A stretch of DNA of 47,755 nt, from assembly GCA_902786665.1 (NCBI GenBank), contig CADADN010000027.1:1-47755 (forward strand), written 5' to 3'. The DNA is from an uncultured Prevotellaceae bacterium. GTDB taxonomy: Bacteria; Bacteroidota; Bacteroidia; Bacteroidales; Bacteroidaceae. Every line of letters begins with the position of its first letter. Positions within the stretch are counted from its first letter, which is position 1. Both the position numbers and the translations under genes were made by a program. Below, piece by piece: positions 15,834-23,675 of this stretch. The notes beneath the pieces are model-generated. The model was given only the letters and a program-made list of their open reading frames with translations, was not told the origin of the DNA and made no database searches.

Positions 15834-15868
15834 AAAAAAGGAATAGGCGGCCAATTGCCCCCTATTCC
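15834..15868 (-). terminator. Terminator of the aldo/keto reductase operon
   Basis: Minus-strand stem GGAATAGG/CCTATTCC with an inner GGC/GCC pair, followed by six T. It lies 18 bp beyond the stop at 15887. Confidence 0.85.
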
Positions 15869-15886
15869 TCATGGCGTATTACGCCC

Positions 15887-16831
15887 TTATTCAGAAGTGA
15901 ATCCCAAGAATCGCCCATTCTTGTAGCGCATTTTCGGCAGTACACCACCGCGCACACGACCTGGTGCGAAGATTTCGCCGATGGTCTGCATCTCCTCTTC
16001 TGTCAGTGTGATGTCGAGGGCTTTCAGCGAGTCAGTGAGATGATCGGGATGGGTGGTGCCGACGATGGCGAGCATGTCAGGATTCTTCTGCAGCACCCAC
16101 GCCACGGCGATGTTGCTGGTGGAACAGCCTTTGCCGTCGGCCATCTCCTTCAACAGCTGCACAATGGCGCGGTTATGCTCCATATCCTCGGGACGGAAAA
16201 GAAATGGCAGGATGTGCGGAGTACGCTCTCCTGTTGCAAAGCCATCAGTCAGCAGACCGTGGCCTAATAGCCCGTAGGCTACGACAGGGATGCCCAATTC
16301 TCGGCAGGTGGGCAGGTCTTCCTCTTCCATCTTACGACTAAGCAGTGAGTACTCTTTTTCGAAATACTTGATGGGACATATTTCATTGCCTCGGCGCAGT
16401 TCTTCGGCTGTACATTCCGTCATGCCGACATGGCGCACCAGTCCTTCCTTCACCAGTTCATTGACTGCCTCGATGACCTCCTCCACGGAATAGGCATCAT
16501 CCATGCGGGCTGGCTCGTACAGGTCAACATAGTCCAACCCAAGGCGGCTGAGACTATATGTCAGGTGTGCCCTGACGTTGAACGGGTTCATATCCACGCC
16601 ATACAGTGCCTCACGGCTGGGAAGAGCCCCGAACTTCACACTGACAAAATATTTGTCGCGCGGATGCTGACGCAGGGCGTTGCCCAGCACAATTTCGCTC
16701 TCGCCTCCGTTATAAAACTCACCAACATTGAACATCGTCACCCCATGGTCGAGTGCCGTGTCAACAGTGCGGATACTACTCTCTTCATTTCTGCGGGCCA
16801 TACCCATGCAGCCCAGTCCAATTCTATTCAT
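15887..16831 (-). CDS. Aldo/keto reductase-family protein with altered active site
   Basis: A 314-aa TIM-barrel protein. The ATG at 16831 (MNRIGLGCMGMARRN) is preferred; the frame upstream runs into the previous gene. Family features are HGVTMFNVGEFYNGGESE, SVKFGALPSRE, LGLDYVDLYEPARMD, VRHVGMTECTAEELRR and the NADPH-binding end VGTTHPDHL. The usual tetrad Asp-Tyr-Lys-His reads Asn35, Tyr40, Lys66 and no His (PAR in its place). The EPAR/QPAR form is known in some family members, but Asn for Asp is less common, so activity may be altered. No signal peptide, hence cytoplasmic. It is the last gene of a three-gene operon with the HXXEE and CocE-like genes. Confidence 0.85.
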   Translation of the reverse strand: MNRIGLGCMGMARRNEESSIRTVDTALDHGVTMFNVGEFYNGGESEIVLGNALRQHPRDKYFVSVKFGALPSREALYGVDMNPFNVRAHLTYSLSRLGLDYVDLYEPARMDDAYSVEEVIEAVNELVKEGLVRHVGMTECTAEELRRGNEICPIKYFEKEYSLLSRKMEEEDLPTCRELGIPVVAYGLLGHGLLTDGFATGERTPHILPFLFRPEDMEHNRAIVQLLKEMADGKGCSTSNIAVAWVLQKNPDMLAIVGTTHPDHLTDSLKALDITLTEEEMQTIGEIFAPGRVRGGVLPKMRYKNGRFLGFTSE

Positions 16832-16844
16832 ATCGCTATAGAGA

Positions 16845-17477
16845 TTATTTGTTTTGTACGTTCCTATGATAGCCTTCTTTCTTAGATGTGGGTACCAGAT
16901 AGGCAAAGCCATAGACCATCATAGAGGCTTGGGCAATGATGCCGACGATAATGCTCACGATGTTCACTTCTGTGCTTACAAGCCCGTTGGAGAGGAAATA
17001 GTATATCATATATATGCCGAGCGGAATGTTCACAAGCACACTTGCCACCAGACCGGGATTGTACTTGCGGCCGAAGATAAAGAACATCACGACGTGGGCT
17101 GAGGCATTGAGTGTGGAGTAATAGGCTGTCCACAGTCCCCAATCAATGCCGAAGAAGTGCGACAGAATGCCCGACAGAGGCAGCAGCACATACATCAACG
17201 GGATGTTGATCCAGAAGGAACCTGCCTTCGTCAGCGGTTTGTCGCCACGGGTAGAGCCAAGCGGACCTCGATTGAAGAAGTCGAGGAATCCGCCGGGGCA
17301 TACATACTCTTCAAACTCGTGCAGCCAATAGGCCGAGCATTGCAACCAGATGAGAAACAACGGATAATTTGCATCCTTGACATAGAGCCAAATCAAGATG
17401 AACGTGTAGAGTGCAAGGAATGGCGTTCCCTTCATCCAGTTCTCGTAAAGCCAGTTCAATATTGTTTTCATACGCAT
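16845..17477 (-). CDS. HXXEE domain membrane protein
   Basis: A 210-aa integral membrane protein with about six hydrophobic segments. The motif HEFEE, in CSAYWLHEFEEYVCPGGF near residues 53-57, is the defining HXXEE signature; a conserved Asn-Ala-His (NASAHVVMF) follows near residue 125. The family has unknown function; the membrane-embedded His/Glu residues suggest a metal-dependent enzyme or a transporter. Start at 17477 or at the ATG two codons later (17471). It is 15 bp after the hydrolase gene and 13 bp before the reductase gene, so the three act as one transcription unit. Confidence 0.8.
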   Translation of the reverse strand: MRMKTILNWLYENWMKGTPFLALYTFILIWLYVKDANYPLFLIWLQCSAYWLHEFEEYVCPGGFLDFFNRGPLGSTRGDKPLTKAGSFWINIPLMYVLLPLSGILSHFFGIDWGLWTAYYSTLNASAHVVMFFIFGRKYNPGLVASVLVNIPLGIYMIYYFLSNGLVSTEVNIVSIIVGIIAQASMMVYGFAYLVPTSKKEGYHRNVQNK

Positions 17478-17492
17478 ATCAGTGTTTGATGA

Positions 17493-19247
17493 TTATTTCA
17501 GGATACCAATTTGTAGATAACTTTGGTACTCGCCGCCGCAGTGGATGATGTGGCGACCGTGATTGTCCTTAGAGACATAGGCGGGAACGCCTGGGTGTAC
17601 GTTGCCGGTGATGTTTTGACTGCTGACCATGAAGCGGAGGTATTCGCCGGGGTAAAACGTCATGCCCGTGGGAGCCAGAGAGACTTCGATTTCCACGATT
17701 TCACCCTTTGACAGTTTCTCGTCGCGGTCGAAACTCTGCACAGGGATGATGTCGGTGCTCAGGGTTTCGTCAAGGTGGCGGCGGCTGACGCGCAGACGAC
17801 CGTAAGCACCAGAGTATTTGGCCACGCCACCGTGGTTCTCCAGCATGTCGTGGGTCTTGGGCGAGGTGGCAGGAATGGTGAACTGGCGCAGCACGTTATA
17901 GTGCTTGTCCAACTTCTGCACGATGAGGAACAGATCCATCTCGTCCGAGCCGTCAGCCTCCACGTAGAGGTGGGCCTTGGGATAGCCGATGAAACTCGTC
18001 TCTTCCGTTATCGGCAGATAAAACGAAGCCTTGGGCGCATCGCTATCGCAGAGGTAGAAGGCGGGCGTGTCCTGAGCAGGAGCCTCGCTCTGCAACTGGC
18101 GGGTGAGGCCGTTGAGATAGTATTTCTTATATTCTGTATTGGTTGGCGGGAATGCTGTGGCAGGCTCATCAATCTTGTTGCCGCCCTTCATGTCGTGCAG
18201 GCAGTAGCGCACTGTCGGAGTGTCCTTCCAGCCATTCTCAATACCTTTCATATAATAGTCGAAGAAGCGCAGGCGTTCCTCCACATACTTGGGCTCATAG
18301 TAGTCCTGCCACTCCAGGTTGTCGTGAATGCGCAGCCATTTCTCTTTCGAGCCCAACTGTCGCCATGCACGGAAGGTGCCATCGGTGTGGAGCACATTCG
18401 AGTAACTGGCCACCACGAGGATAGGAATCTCGATGTCCCACACACGGGCTATCTTGTCTTGCCACAGCGGATGATTGGCAAAGGGGTACTGCCGACTCTC
18501 CTCAGCCACATCCTCACGCATTCCAAAACCCTCGTGGTTGTTCTGAATACCCTCGGTAAAGACATAATCGGGCATACCACCTACGAGGCACATGTCACGA
18601 TAGCCGTCGGTCAGCGCCTCTGTTACCTGTGTACAAACAAGGTGTGGCGGACGCTCGGCGGCGATGAACCACTGCGAGAATGAGAGGTAGCTGGTGCCGC
18701 TCAGGGCCACCTTGCCGTTGCACCAAGGCTGTTGGGCTACCCATTCCACGAGGTCGTAGCCGTCTTGTCCCTCCTGAGTGCCGAGCATGGTGCTGTCGCC
18801 CTCAGAACGCCCGATGCCGCGTGGGTCGGGATGAACAATAGCATAACCTTTGGCGCACCAGTAGTCAGGATCGGGACCTTCGAACTTCTGAAGTCCGCTC
18901 ATACGCTTTTGGTCGAGACCTAACAGTCCGAAGAGGTTCTTAAAGCGCTCGGCATTACCCGAGTTCTTGCCGTAAGGACTCCAAGCGATGATGGCGGGCA
19001 GCGGCTCGTCGGTGTCGGCAGGCAGATACACGTCCGTCAGAATCTTCACCCCGTCTCTCAAAGGCACCTGCTCATCCTTGATGAAACGGATGTCATGCTC
19101 CAGCGGGTGGAACAGCGCATGGACGCTCGTCCCCTTCTTCAGCAGGTGCTCCCCTGCAACCCAGTCGTAATACTCACCCTCATAGTTCCTAACGTCGCGG
19201 TACTTCAGCGACTCCTTGCGAATCATCAGTTCTTTTACATTTGCCAT
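17493..19247 (-). CDS. CocE/NonD family (S15-type) alpha/beta hydrolase
   Basis: A 584-aa cytoplasmic protein with no signal peptide. The alpha/beta hydrolase core holds the oxyanion strand IIAWSPYGK, a DPRGIGRSEG motif, the nucleophile elbow SGTSYLS (serine in G-T-S-Y) and a C-terminal PepX_C jelly-roll with VSRRHLDE and SLAPTGMTFYPGEYLRFMVSS. Relatives are cocaine esterase, glutaryl-7-ACA acylase and X-Pro dipeptidyl peptidase; they cleave ester or amide bonds of varied small molecules, so the substrate is open. It is the first gene of the operon with the HXXEE protein and the reductase, transcribed away from an AraC regulator that probably controls it. Confidence 0.88.
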   Translation of the reverse strand: MANVKELMIRKESLKYRDVRNYEGEYYDWVAGEHLLKKGTSVHALFHPLEHDIRFIKDEQVPLRDGVKILTDVYLPADTDEPLPAIIAWSPYGKNSGNAERFKNLFGLLGLDQKRMSGLQKFEGPDPDYWCAKGYAIVHPDPRGIGRSEGDSTMLGTQEGQDGYDLVEWVAQQPWCNGKVALSGTSYLSFSQWFIAAERPPHLVCTQVTEALTDGYRDMCLVGGMPDYVFTEGIQNNHEGFGMREDVAEESRQYPFANHPLWQDKIARVWDIEIPILVVASYSNVLHTDGTFRAWRQLGSKEKWLRIHDNLEWQDYYEPKYVEERLRFFDYYMKGIENGWKDTPTVRYCLHDMKGGNKIDEPATAFPPTNTEYKKYYLNGLTRQLQSEAPAQDTPAFYLCDSDAPKASFYLPITEETSFIGYPKAHLYVEADGSDEMDLFLIVQKLDKHYNVLRQFTIPATSPKTHDMLENHGGVAKYSGAYGRLRVSRRHLDETLSTDIIPVQSFDRDEKLSKGEIVEIEVSLAPTGMTFYPGEYLRFMVSSQNITGNVHPGVPAYVSKDNHGRHIIHCGGEYQSYLQIGILK

Positions 19248-19276
19248 AATTTTTACTATTTTAAAGTTTTCTGATG

Positions 19277-19284
19277 CAAAATTA
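19277..19284 (-). promoter_or_regulatory. Possible -7 box for the hydrolase operon
   Basis: Minus-strand TAATTTTG, 30 bp before the ATG at 19247. A matching upstream TTTG element was not found at the usual distance, which would fit an activator-dependent promoter (the AraC gene is divergent). Confidence 0.4.
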
Positions 19285-19378
19285 CAATGTTTTTTCCATC
19301 TTTACGTTATCATATAAACGGAAGAAATGTTCCGATTCAACGAAATGCTACGGGTAGGTGAATGAATTTCGGGAATAT

Positions 19379-20236
19379 ATGGCAAAAAAGATAGAAAATC
19401 TCACTTTGAGGGCGGTAGAACACCTGGCTGGTGATGACCACGGCGAGTATGTAGGCGATGATTTATTCATGGCCATGAGCGCCCGCAAGTTTGGCAAGCA
19501 GTTTCTCCTGAAAGGCCAGCCCTATCGGGTGGATGACGGTCGCGTGATGCGCGTCCTTTCAGGTCATGCCCACAGCATTATCAATATGGAACCGCACGAC
19601 TTACAGGCAAGTATGCTGCTTGTTGTGCCAGCCGACTCCGTATTCGAGATTGAAGAGATGGACGATGAGTTCGACATCCAGACTTTCTCCTATCGGGAGT
19701 TACCCAAAGAGGCTCTTTTCAAGGAAAGTACGGCATTCCACCTTGATGTTGATGACTGGCTGCTCACCGACGAGTATTTCCACTTGCTCTGGCATACTGT
19801 CAACCGCCAGCCCCTGTCACTTCCCTCTGTCCGTGCTTTGCAAACGGCGCTTCTCTCCGAACTCCATCTTATACACAATAAAGAAAACGCAGAAAAAAAG
19901 CGTCATCCCATCAGCCGTAAGAAGGATATTTTTCATCGCTTTACCGTTCTTGTCAACGAGTATGCCGCTCGTGAACACGTCATCGCCTTCTATGCTGACC
20001 GTCTCTGCCTGACACCCAACCATCTCGGAGCCGTCATCCGGGAAGTCAGCGGACAGACGGTCATGCAGTGGATTCACCGCCACATTATCCAGCAGGCCAA
20101 ACTCCAACTGAAATACAGCGACCTGCCTGTCTGGCAGATCGCTGAATCCTTGAACTTCCCCAATCCCTCGTTCTTCTCCAAGTTCTTCAAGCGCGAGACG
20201 GGGATGAGACCTGCAGAGTTCAGGGCGAACAAATAA
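19379..20236 (+). CDS. AraC-family transcriptional regulator
   Basis: A 285-aa regulator from the ATG at 19379 (MAKKIENLTLRAVEHLAG); a GTG at 19358 would add seven residues. The N-terminal part (about 1-170) resembles the cupin-like ligand domain with SGHAHSIINMEPHDLQASML. The C-terminal AraC domain carries both helix-turn-helix units: EHVIAFYADRLCLTPNHLGAV and the second ending WQIAESLNFPNPSFFSKFFKRETGMRPAEFR. It is divergent from the CocE-like operon, 131 bp away, which suggests it governs that operon in response to an unknown small molecule. It ends in a terminator shared with the starch locus. Confidence 0.9.
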   Translation: MAKKIENLTLRAVEHLAGDDHGEYVGDDLFMAMSARKFGKQFLLKGQPYRVDDGRVMRVLSGHAHSIINMEPHDLQASMLLVVPADSVFEIEEMDDEFDIQTFSYRELPKEALFKESTAFHLDVDDWLLTDEYFHLLWHTVNRQPLSLPSVRALQTALLSELHLIHNKENAEKKRHPISRKKDIFHRFTVLVNEYAAREHVIAFYADRLCLTPNHLGAVIREVSGQTVMQWIHRHIIQQAKLQLKYSDLPVWQIAESLNFPNPSFFSKFFKRETGMRPAEFRANK

Positions 20237-20245
20237 ACGACAACA

Positions 20246-20283
20246 AAGCCCCTCTCCAAGCTTTTGAAAGGGGAGAGGGGCTT
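20246..20283. terminator. Bidirectional terminator between araC-like gene and starch locus
   Basis: AAGCCCCTCTCC (20246-20257) pairs with GGAGAGGGGCTT (20272-20283), a 12-bp stem. It is flanked by TTGTTCTT on the plus side and, on the minus side, TTTGTTG. It lies between two convergent stop codons (20236 and 20291). Confidence 0.75.
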
Positions 20284-20290
20284 GTTCTTA

Positions 20291-22183
20291 TCATTTGATG
20301 ATGAACTTGCGTCCGTTCTGAATATAAATGCCAGGGCGAAGCTGTGAACCAGTTTCTATCAACTGACCACTGATGGTGAAGATACGGTTATCTGTCGGTT
20401 GGATACTCATGATGGAGGCCTCCATGCCTGTGGTATTGATGACTTGTGTTGGGGTGACATTACCCTCCACGTAGTAACCATGATTAACGAAGTCGACCCC
20501 ATCGTAGATTTTTGTGTTGCCGTTTTCTTTTGAGATAATCAGATATTGTGGAACCTCGTTTACTTTCGTCAGGTTATATTTGTATATATTCGCTCCTGTC
20601 ATGGTCTGTCCCATGAAAGTCATGGCATCACCGGGCCAAGAGGTGTTGACGCAATAGGCCTCTCCACCACCAAGGTTTCCCCATACCCAGACATCATACG
20701 AATTGGCAGTGGGAGTCTCGAAGAAAATGCTGATTTCATTGGCACTGTCGAGCATGGGGGTATATATCTCAGGTGCCGGAGGCTCCTCTTCCGAGAAATT
20801 GCCCTTCACATACACGCGGTAGCCTTTTGCCTCTATTGTGAAAGGCTGCGTGCCACCGAATGTCTGTTGCTTGCGGCTTGTGCCTTGAGCGATGTTCTCG
20901 CTGTTCAGCCAAAGGCTCCAATCTCCGTCATCCAGACCGGTGAGCGTGGCATTGCTGGAGGAAGTGGCCATATTGAGGATGACAAGCACCTGGCTGTCGC
21001 CCGACTTCTTGGTGTAAGCCAGTACACTGCTGTTGTTGGTCACCGTGACCCATTCCACGGGCGTGCTGTCGTCGAGAGCAGGCACGGCATGTTTGAGAGC
21101 GGAGAGCGTACGGATAGTGTTTCGCATCTTGGAGTCTTTCGCATTCCAGTCGATTTTCGTGTCGGCGAAATAATCCAAAATCTGGTTGCCCCCAGTTTCC
21201 TGACCATTATATATCATCGGCATCCCATAGATCGTGTAGGCAAGCACAGAGAGCGGATAGCGGTTTTCGCCATACATCTTTGTCAGAGTCCTCCCTCCGT
21301 CGTTGAAGTTCTGGTCGTGGTTGGTGAGATAGAGCATACGTCCGAAATCCACATCCTTCGAGGCATCAAGCAAGGTGTTGGCAAAAGCCTTGAGGCGGGC
21401 ACTGGCATTGCCTGCCGAGCCATAGTTGGCCAAATTGCCTTGGAACTGCCAAGCATAGTCGTAGTCGAAGCCAGCCGTTTTCAGACGGGTGACATCCTGG
21501 GCGATGTCGGCCTCGCCGAGGAAGGTGATGTTTTTGCCAGCCTTGTATTGCTTGATAAGGGGGATGGTGTTTTGCCAATAGCTTACGGGAATCCAGCTGC
21601 TGCTCACATAGTCGCATCGATAGCCGTCGATATCGCATTGGTCGATCCAGAATTTCAGGCAATCGTTCATTGCACTCACCAACCCCGCATTGTTATAATC
21701 CAACTGCCACACATCGCCATAGTTGTTAGGATGAATCATCTGCCCACCGCTCTTGGCGTAATACTCGGGATGCGACGTCACCCAGTCGGCATTTGTGGCC
21801 GTATGGTTGGGTACCCAGTCGAGCCAAACCTCCATGCCGAGTTCATGGGCACGTGAGACGAAGGCTTTCAAATCGTCGATGGAACCATACTTGGGATTGG
21901 TCTGCTGGAAATTGGTGGCGGCATAAGGACTGCCTGATGTGCCACGGGGATAGATGGGCATCAGCCACACAATGTCAATACCGAGTGTCTTCAGCTCATC
22001 GAGCCGCTGTTGGGCAGCCGCAAACGTGCCGGCCTGCGTGAACGAGCCCACATTCATCTCATAAATCACTTGCTGACCGGAAGGTCGGGCAACCATTGAG
22101 GAATTGATGTCGTCGATATAGTCTCCGGCCGACAAGGTAATGGGCATCAATGCCAATAAGCAAATAATAAGATTTCTCATCAT
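20291..22183 (-). CDS. GH13 alpha-amylase with C-terminal starch-binding module and T9SS-like tail
   Basis: A 630-aa exported amylase with signal peptide (...PITLSAGDY). The GH13 barrel spans about 38-400 with VWLDWVPNH, the nucleophile Asp191 in DGYRCDY, acid/base Glu224 in FLGEAD and Asp290 in LTNHDQN. A C-terminal amylase beta domain follows (about 380-465), then a CBM26/SusE-like starch-binding module (about 475-585: ISIFFETPTANSYDVWVWG ... WPGDAM). The last 30 residues, ending LRPGIYIQNGRKFIIK, resemble Por/T9SS type A sorting tails, so cell-surface attachment or secretion is likely. It hydrolyses internal alpha-1,4 bonds of starch. It is the last gene of the sus-like operon, 106 bp after the other amylase. 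Confidence 0.9.
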   Translation of the reverse strand: MMRNLIICLLALMPITLSAGDYIDDINSSMVARPSGQQVIYEMNVGSFTQAGTFAAAQQRLDELKTLGIDIVWLMPIYPRGTSGSPYAATNFQQTNPKYGSIDDLKAFVSRAHELGMEVWLDWVPNHTATNADWVTSHPEYYAKSGGQMIHPNNYGDVWQLDYNNAGLVSAMNDCLKFWIDQCDIDGYRCDYVSSSWIPVSYWQNTIPLIKQYKAGKNITFLGEADIAQDVTRLKTAGFDYDYAWQFQGNLANYGSAGNASARLKAFANTLLDASKDVDFGRMLYLTNHDQNFNDGGRTLTKMYGENRYPLSVLAYTIYGMPMIYNGQETGGNQILDYFADTKIDWNAKDSKMRNTIRTLSALKHAVPALDDSTPVEWVTVTNNSSVLAYTKKSGDSQVLVILNMATSSSNATLTGLDDGDWSLWLNSENIAQGTSRKQQTFGGTQPFTIEAKGYRVYVKGNFSEEEPPAPEIYTPMLDSANEISIFFETPTANSYDVWVWGNLGGGEAYCVNTSWPGDAMTFMGQTMTGANIYKYNLTKVNEVPQYLIISKENGNTKIYDGVDFVNHGYYVEGNVTPTQVINTTGMEASIMSIQPTDNRIFTISGQLIETGSQLRPGIYIQNGRKFIIK

Positions 22184-22289
22184 ATTTGGTTTTAATTAGA
22201 AGGGCGGCCGTTCTTCACAGAGCAGCCAGCCCGTGGTTAAAATTTTAACTCTAATTATACAGTATGCCTTTATTTGATGAAGCAGGTCA

Positions 22290-23675
22290 TTACTGTTTTA
22301 CGTAAACTTCATATCCTTTTCCTTCCAAGTCCAAGGGCGTCGAGCCGTCACAGTGAACGTCTTTCAACGATGGACCATCGAGAATGGTCTTACTGTCGAG
22401 CCATTTCGCATAATCTCCTTCCTCCATGCCTTCAATCTTCACTTGGGTATCCTCTGCAGCGAGATTTAAGACCACGACCACCTCGCCGCGTCTGTATGCC
22501 AGCACCTGTGGGTTGTCGGTAGTAAGAAACTCTACAGGGGCGTCGGCAGCCAGAGAGGACTGAGTGTGATGCAAGGCTGTCAACACACGCACTATATTCT
22601 TCATCTTGACATCCACTTGGTCCCACTTCACTTTTGCATCGGTGAAATAGTTCAGCGTATCGGGGTCGCCGATTTCCTGGCCATTATAAATGAGGGGCAT
22701 GCCATGGAAGGTGAACTCCAGCACGGTGAGCGGATAGCGGTTATCACCATAGAAGTCCTTCAGAGTGTGCCCGCCGTCGTTGAAGTTCTGGTCGTGGTTG
22801 GTGAGGTAGACCATGCGCCGGTTTTTGATGGCCTGCGAGGCTTTCAGGAATTTCTCGCAGATGGCTTTCAATGAGTCGGCCTGTGAGCCCTCACTGCCGA
22901 AGTGGTAAACCAGGTCGCTCTGGAAATCCCAGGCATAGTCGTAGTCGAAGCCGCAGGAGTCTATGCGCTGGTTGTAGGGATTGCTGATGTCGGTCTCGCT
23001 GAGCATCTCGATGATTTTGCCTTGGCTTTTCAGGTCGGCAATGATGTTCTGCCAATAAGCCACGGGTATGGTGGGACTACTCACATAATCGCAGCGGAAT
23101 CCATCGACGTCGCAGTCGCTGACCCAGAAACGGAGAGCATCGTTCATGGCATCCACGAGACCCTTTTCCTGATAGTTGAGTTCAAAGACATCCCCCCATC
23201 CATGGGGATGGATCATCTGCCCTTTCTCGTCCTTTGTGAAGTATTCGGGATGCTCCTTTACCCAATGGTTTTCCACCGCAGCGTGGTTGGGCACCCAGTC
23301 GAGCCACACCTTCATGCCCAGTCCATGGGCTGCTTTGACAAACTCCTTCAAGTCGGTCACCGTGCCATAGGCAGGATTGGTCGCCTTGTAATCCATCACC
23401 GCATACGGACTATTCATGGTAGCCCCTCTCGGATAGATGGGCATGAGCCAGAGGATGTCAACGCCTAATGTGTCGAGACGTGCCAACTGTCCTTGCGCAG
23501 CCTTGAATGTGCCCTCTGGTGTAAAGGCACCGATGTTCATCTGATAGATGATGCGGTTTTCGGGACTTGCCGGCTCGGTGTTGTCAACCTTGAAAGTATC
23601 GGAAACCCCTCCGCCACACGCTGCGAGAAGCAGCGTGATGGCGAGAGGATAAAGAAATGAAAGTTGTTTTCTCAT
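22290..23675 (-). CDS. GH13 alpha-amylase lipoprotein (SusG/SusA-like)
   Basis: A 461-aa enzyme from the ATG at 23675, which overlaps the stop of the susE-like gene (ATGA). Signal with lipobox LLLAAC (Cys20) places it on the outer membrane or periplasmic face. The GH13 core holds VWLDWVPNH, nucleophile Asp196 in DGFRCDY, acid/base Glu227 in MLSETD and Asp295 in LTNHDQN, ending with the usual beta domain. It has no starch-binding insertion like that of SusG (CBM58). Within the catalytic domain it is clearly a paralogue of the following amylase (20291-22183). It presumably starts breaking down surface starch before import by SusC/D. Confidence 0.92.
   Translation of the reverse strand: MRKQLSFLYPLAITLLLAACGGGVSDTFKVDNTEPASPENRIIYQMNIGAFTPEGTFKAAQGQLARLDTLGVDILWLMPIYPRGATMNSPYAVMDYKATNPAYGTVTDLKEFVKAAHGLGMKVWLDWVPNHAAVENHWVKEHPEYFTKDEKGQMIHPHGWGDVFELNYQEKGLVDAMNDALRFWVSDCDVDGFRCDYVSSPTIPVAYWQNIIADLKSQGKIIEMLSETDISNPYNQRIDSCGFDYDYAWDFQSDLVYHFGSEGSQADSLKAICEKFLKASQAIKNRRMVYLTNHDQNFNDGGHTLKDFYGDNRYPLTVLEFTFHGMPLIYNGQEIGDPDTLNYFTDAKVKWDQVDVKMKNIVRVLTALHHTQSSLAADAPVEFLTTDNPQVLAYRRGEVVVVLNLAAEDTQVKIEGMEEGDYAKWLDSKTILDGPSLKDVHCDGSTPLDLEGKGYEVYVKQ

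Noticed and set aside
20546-21856. 436-codon plus-strand frame opposite the GH13 gene
   Set aside because: Shadow of the amylase gene; no signal, motif or ribosome-binding site.
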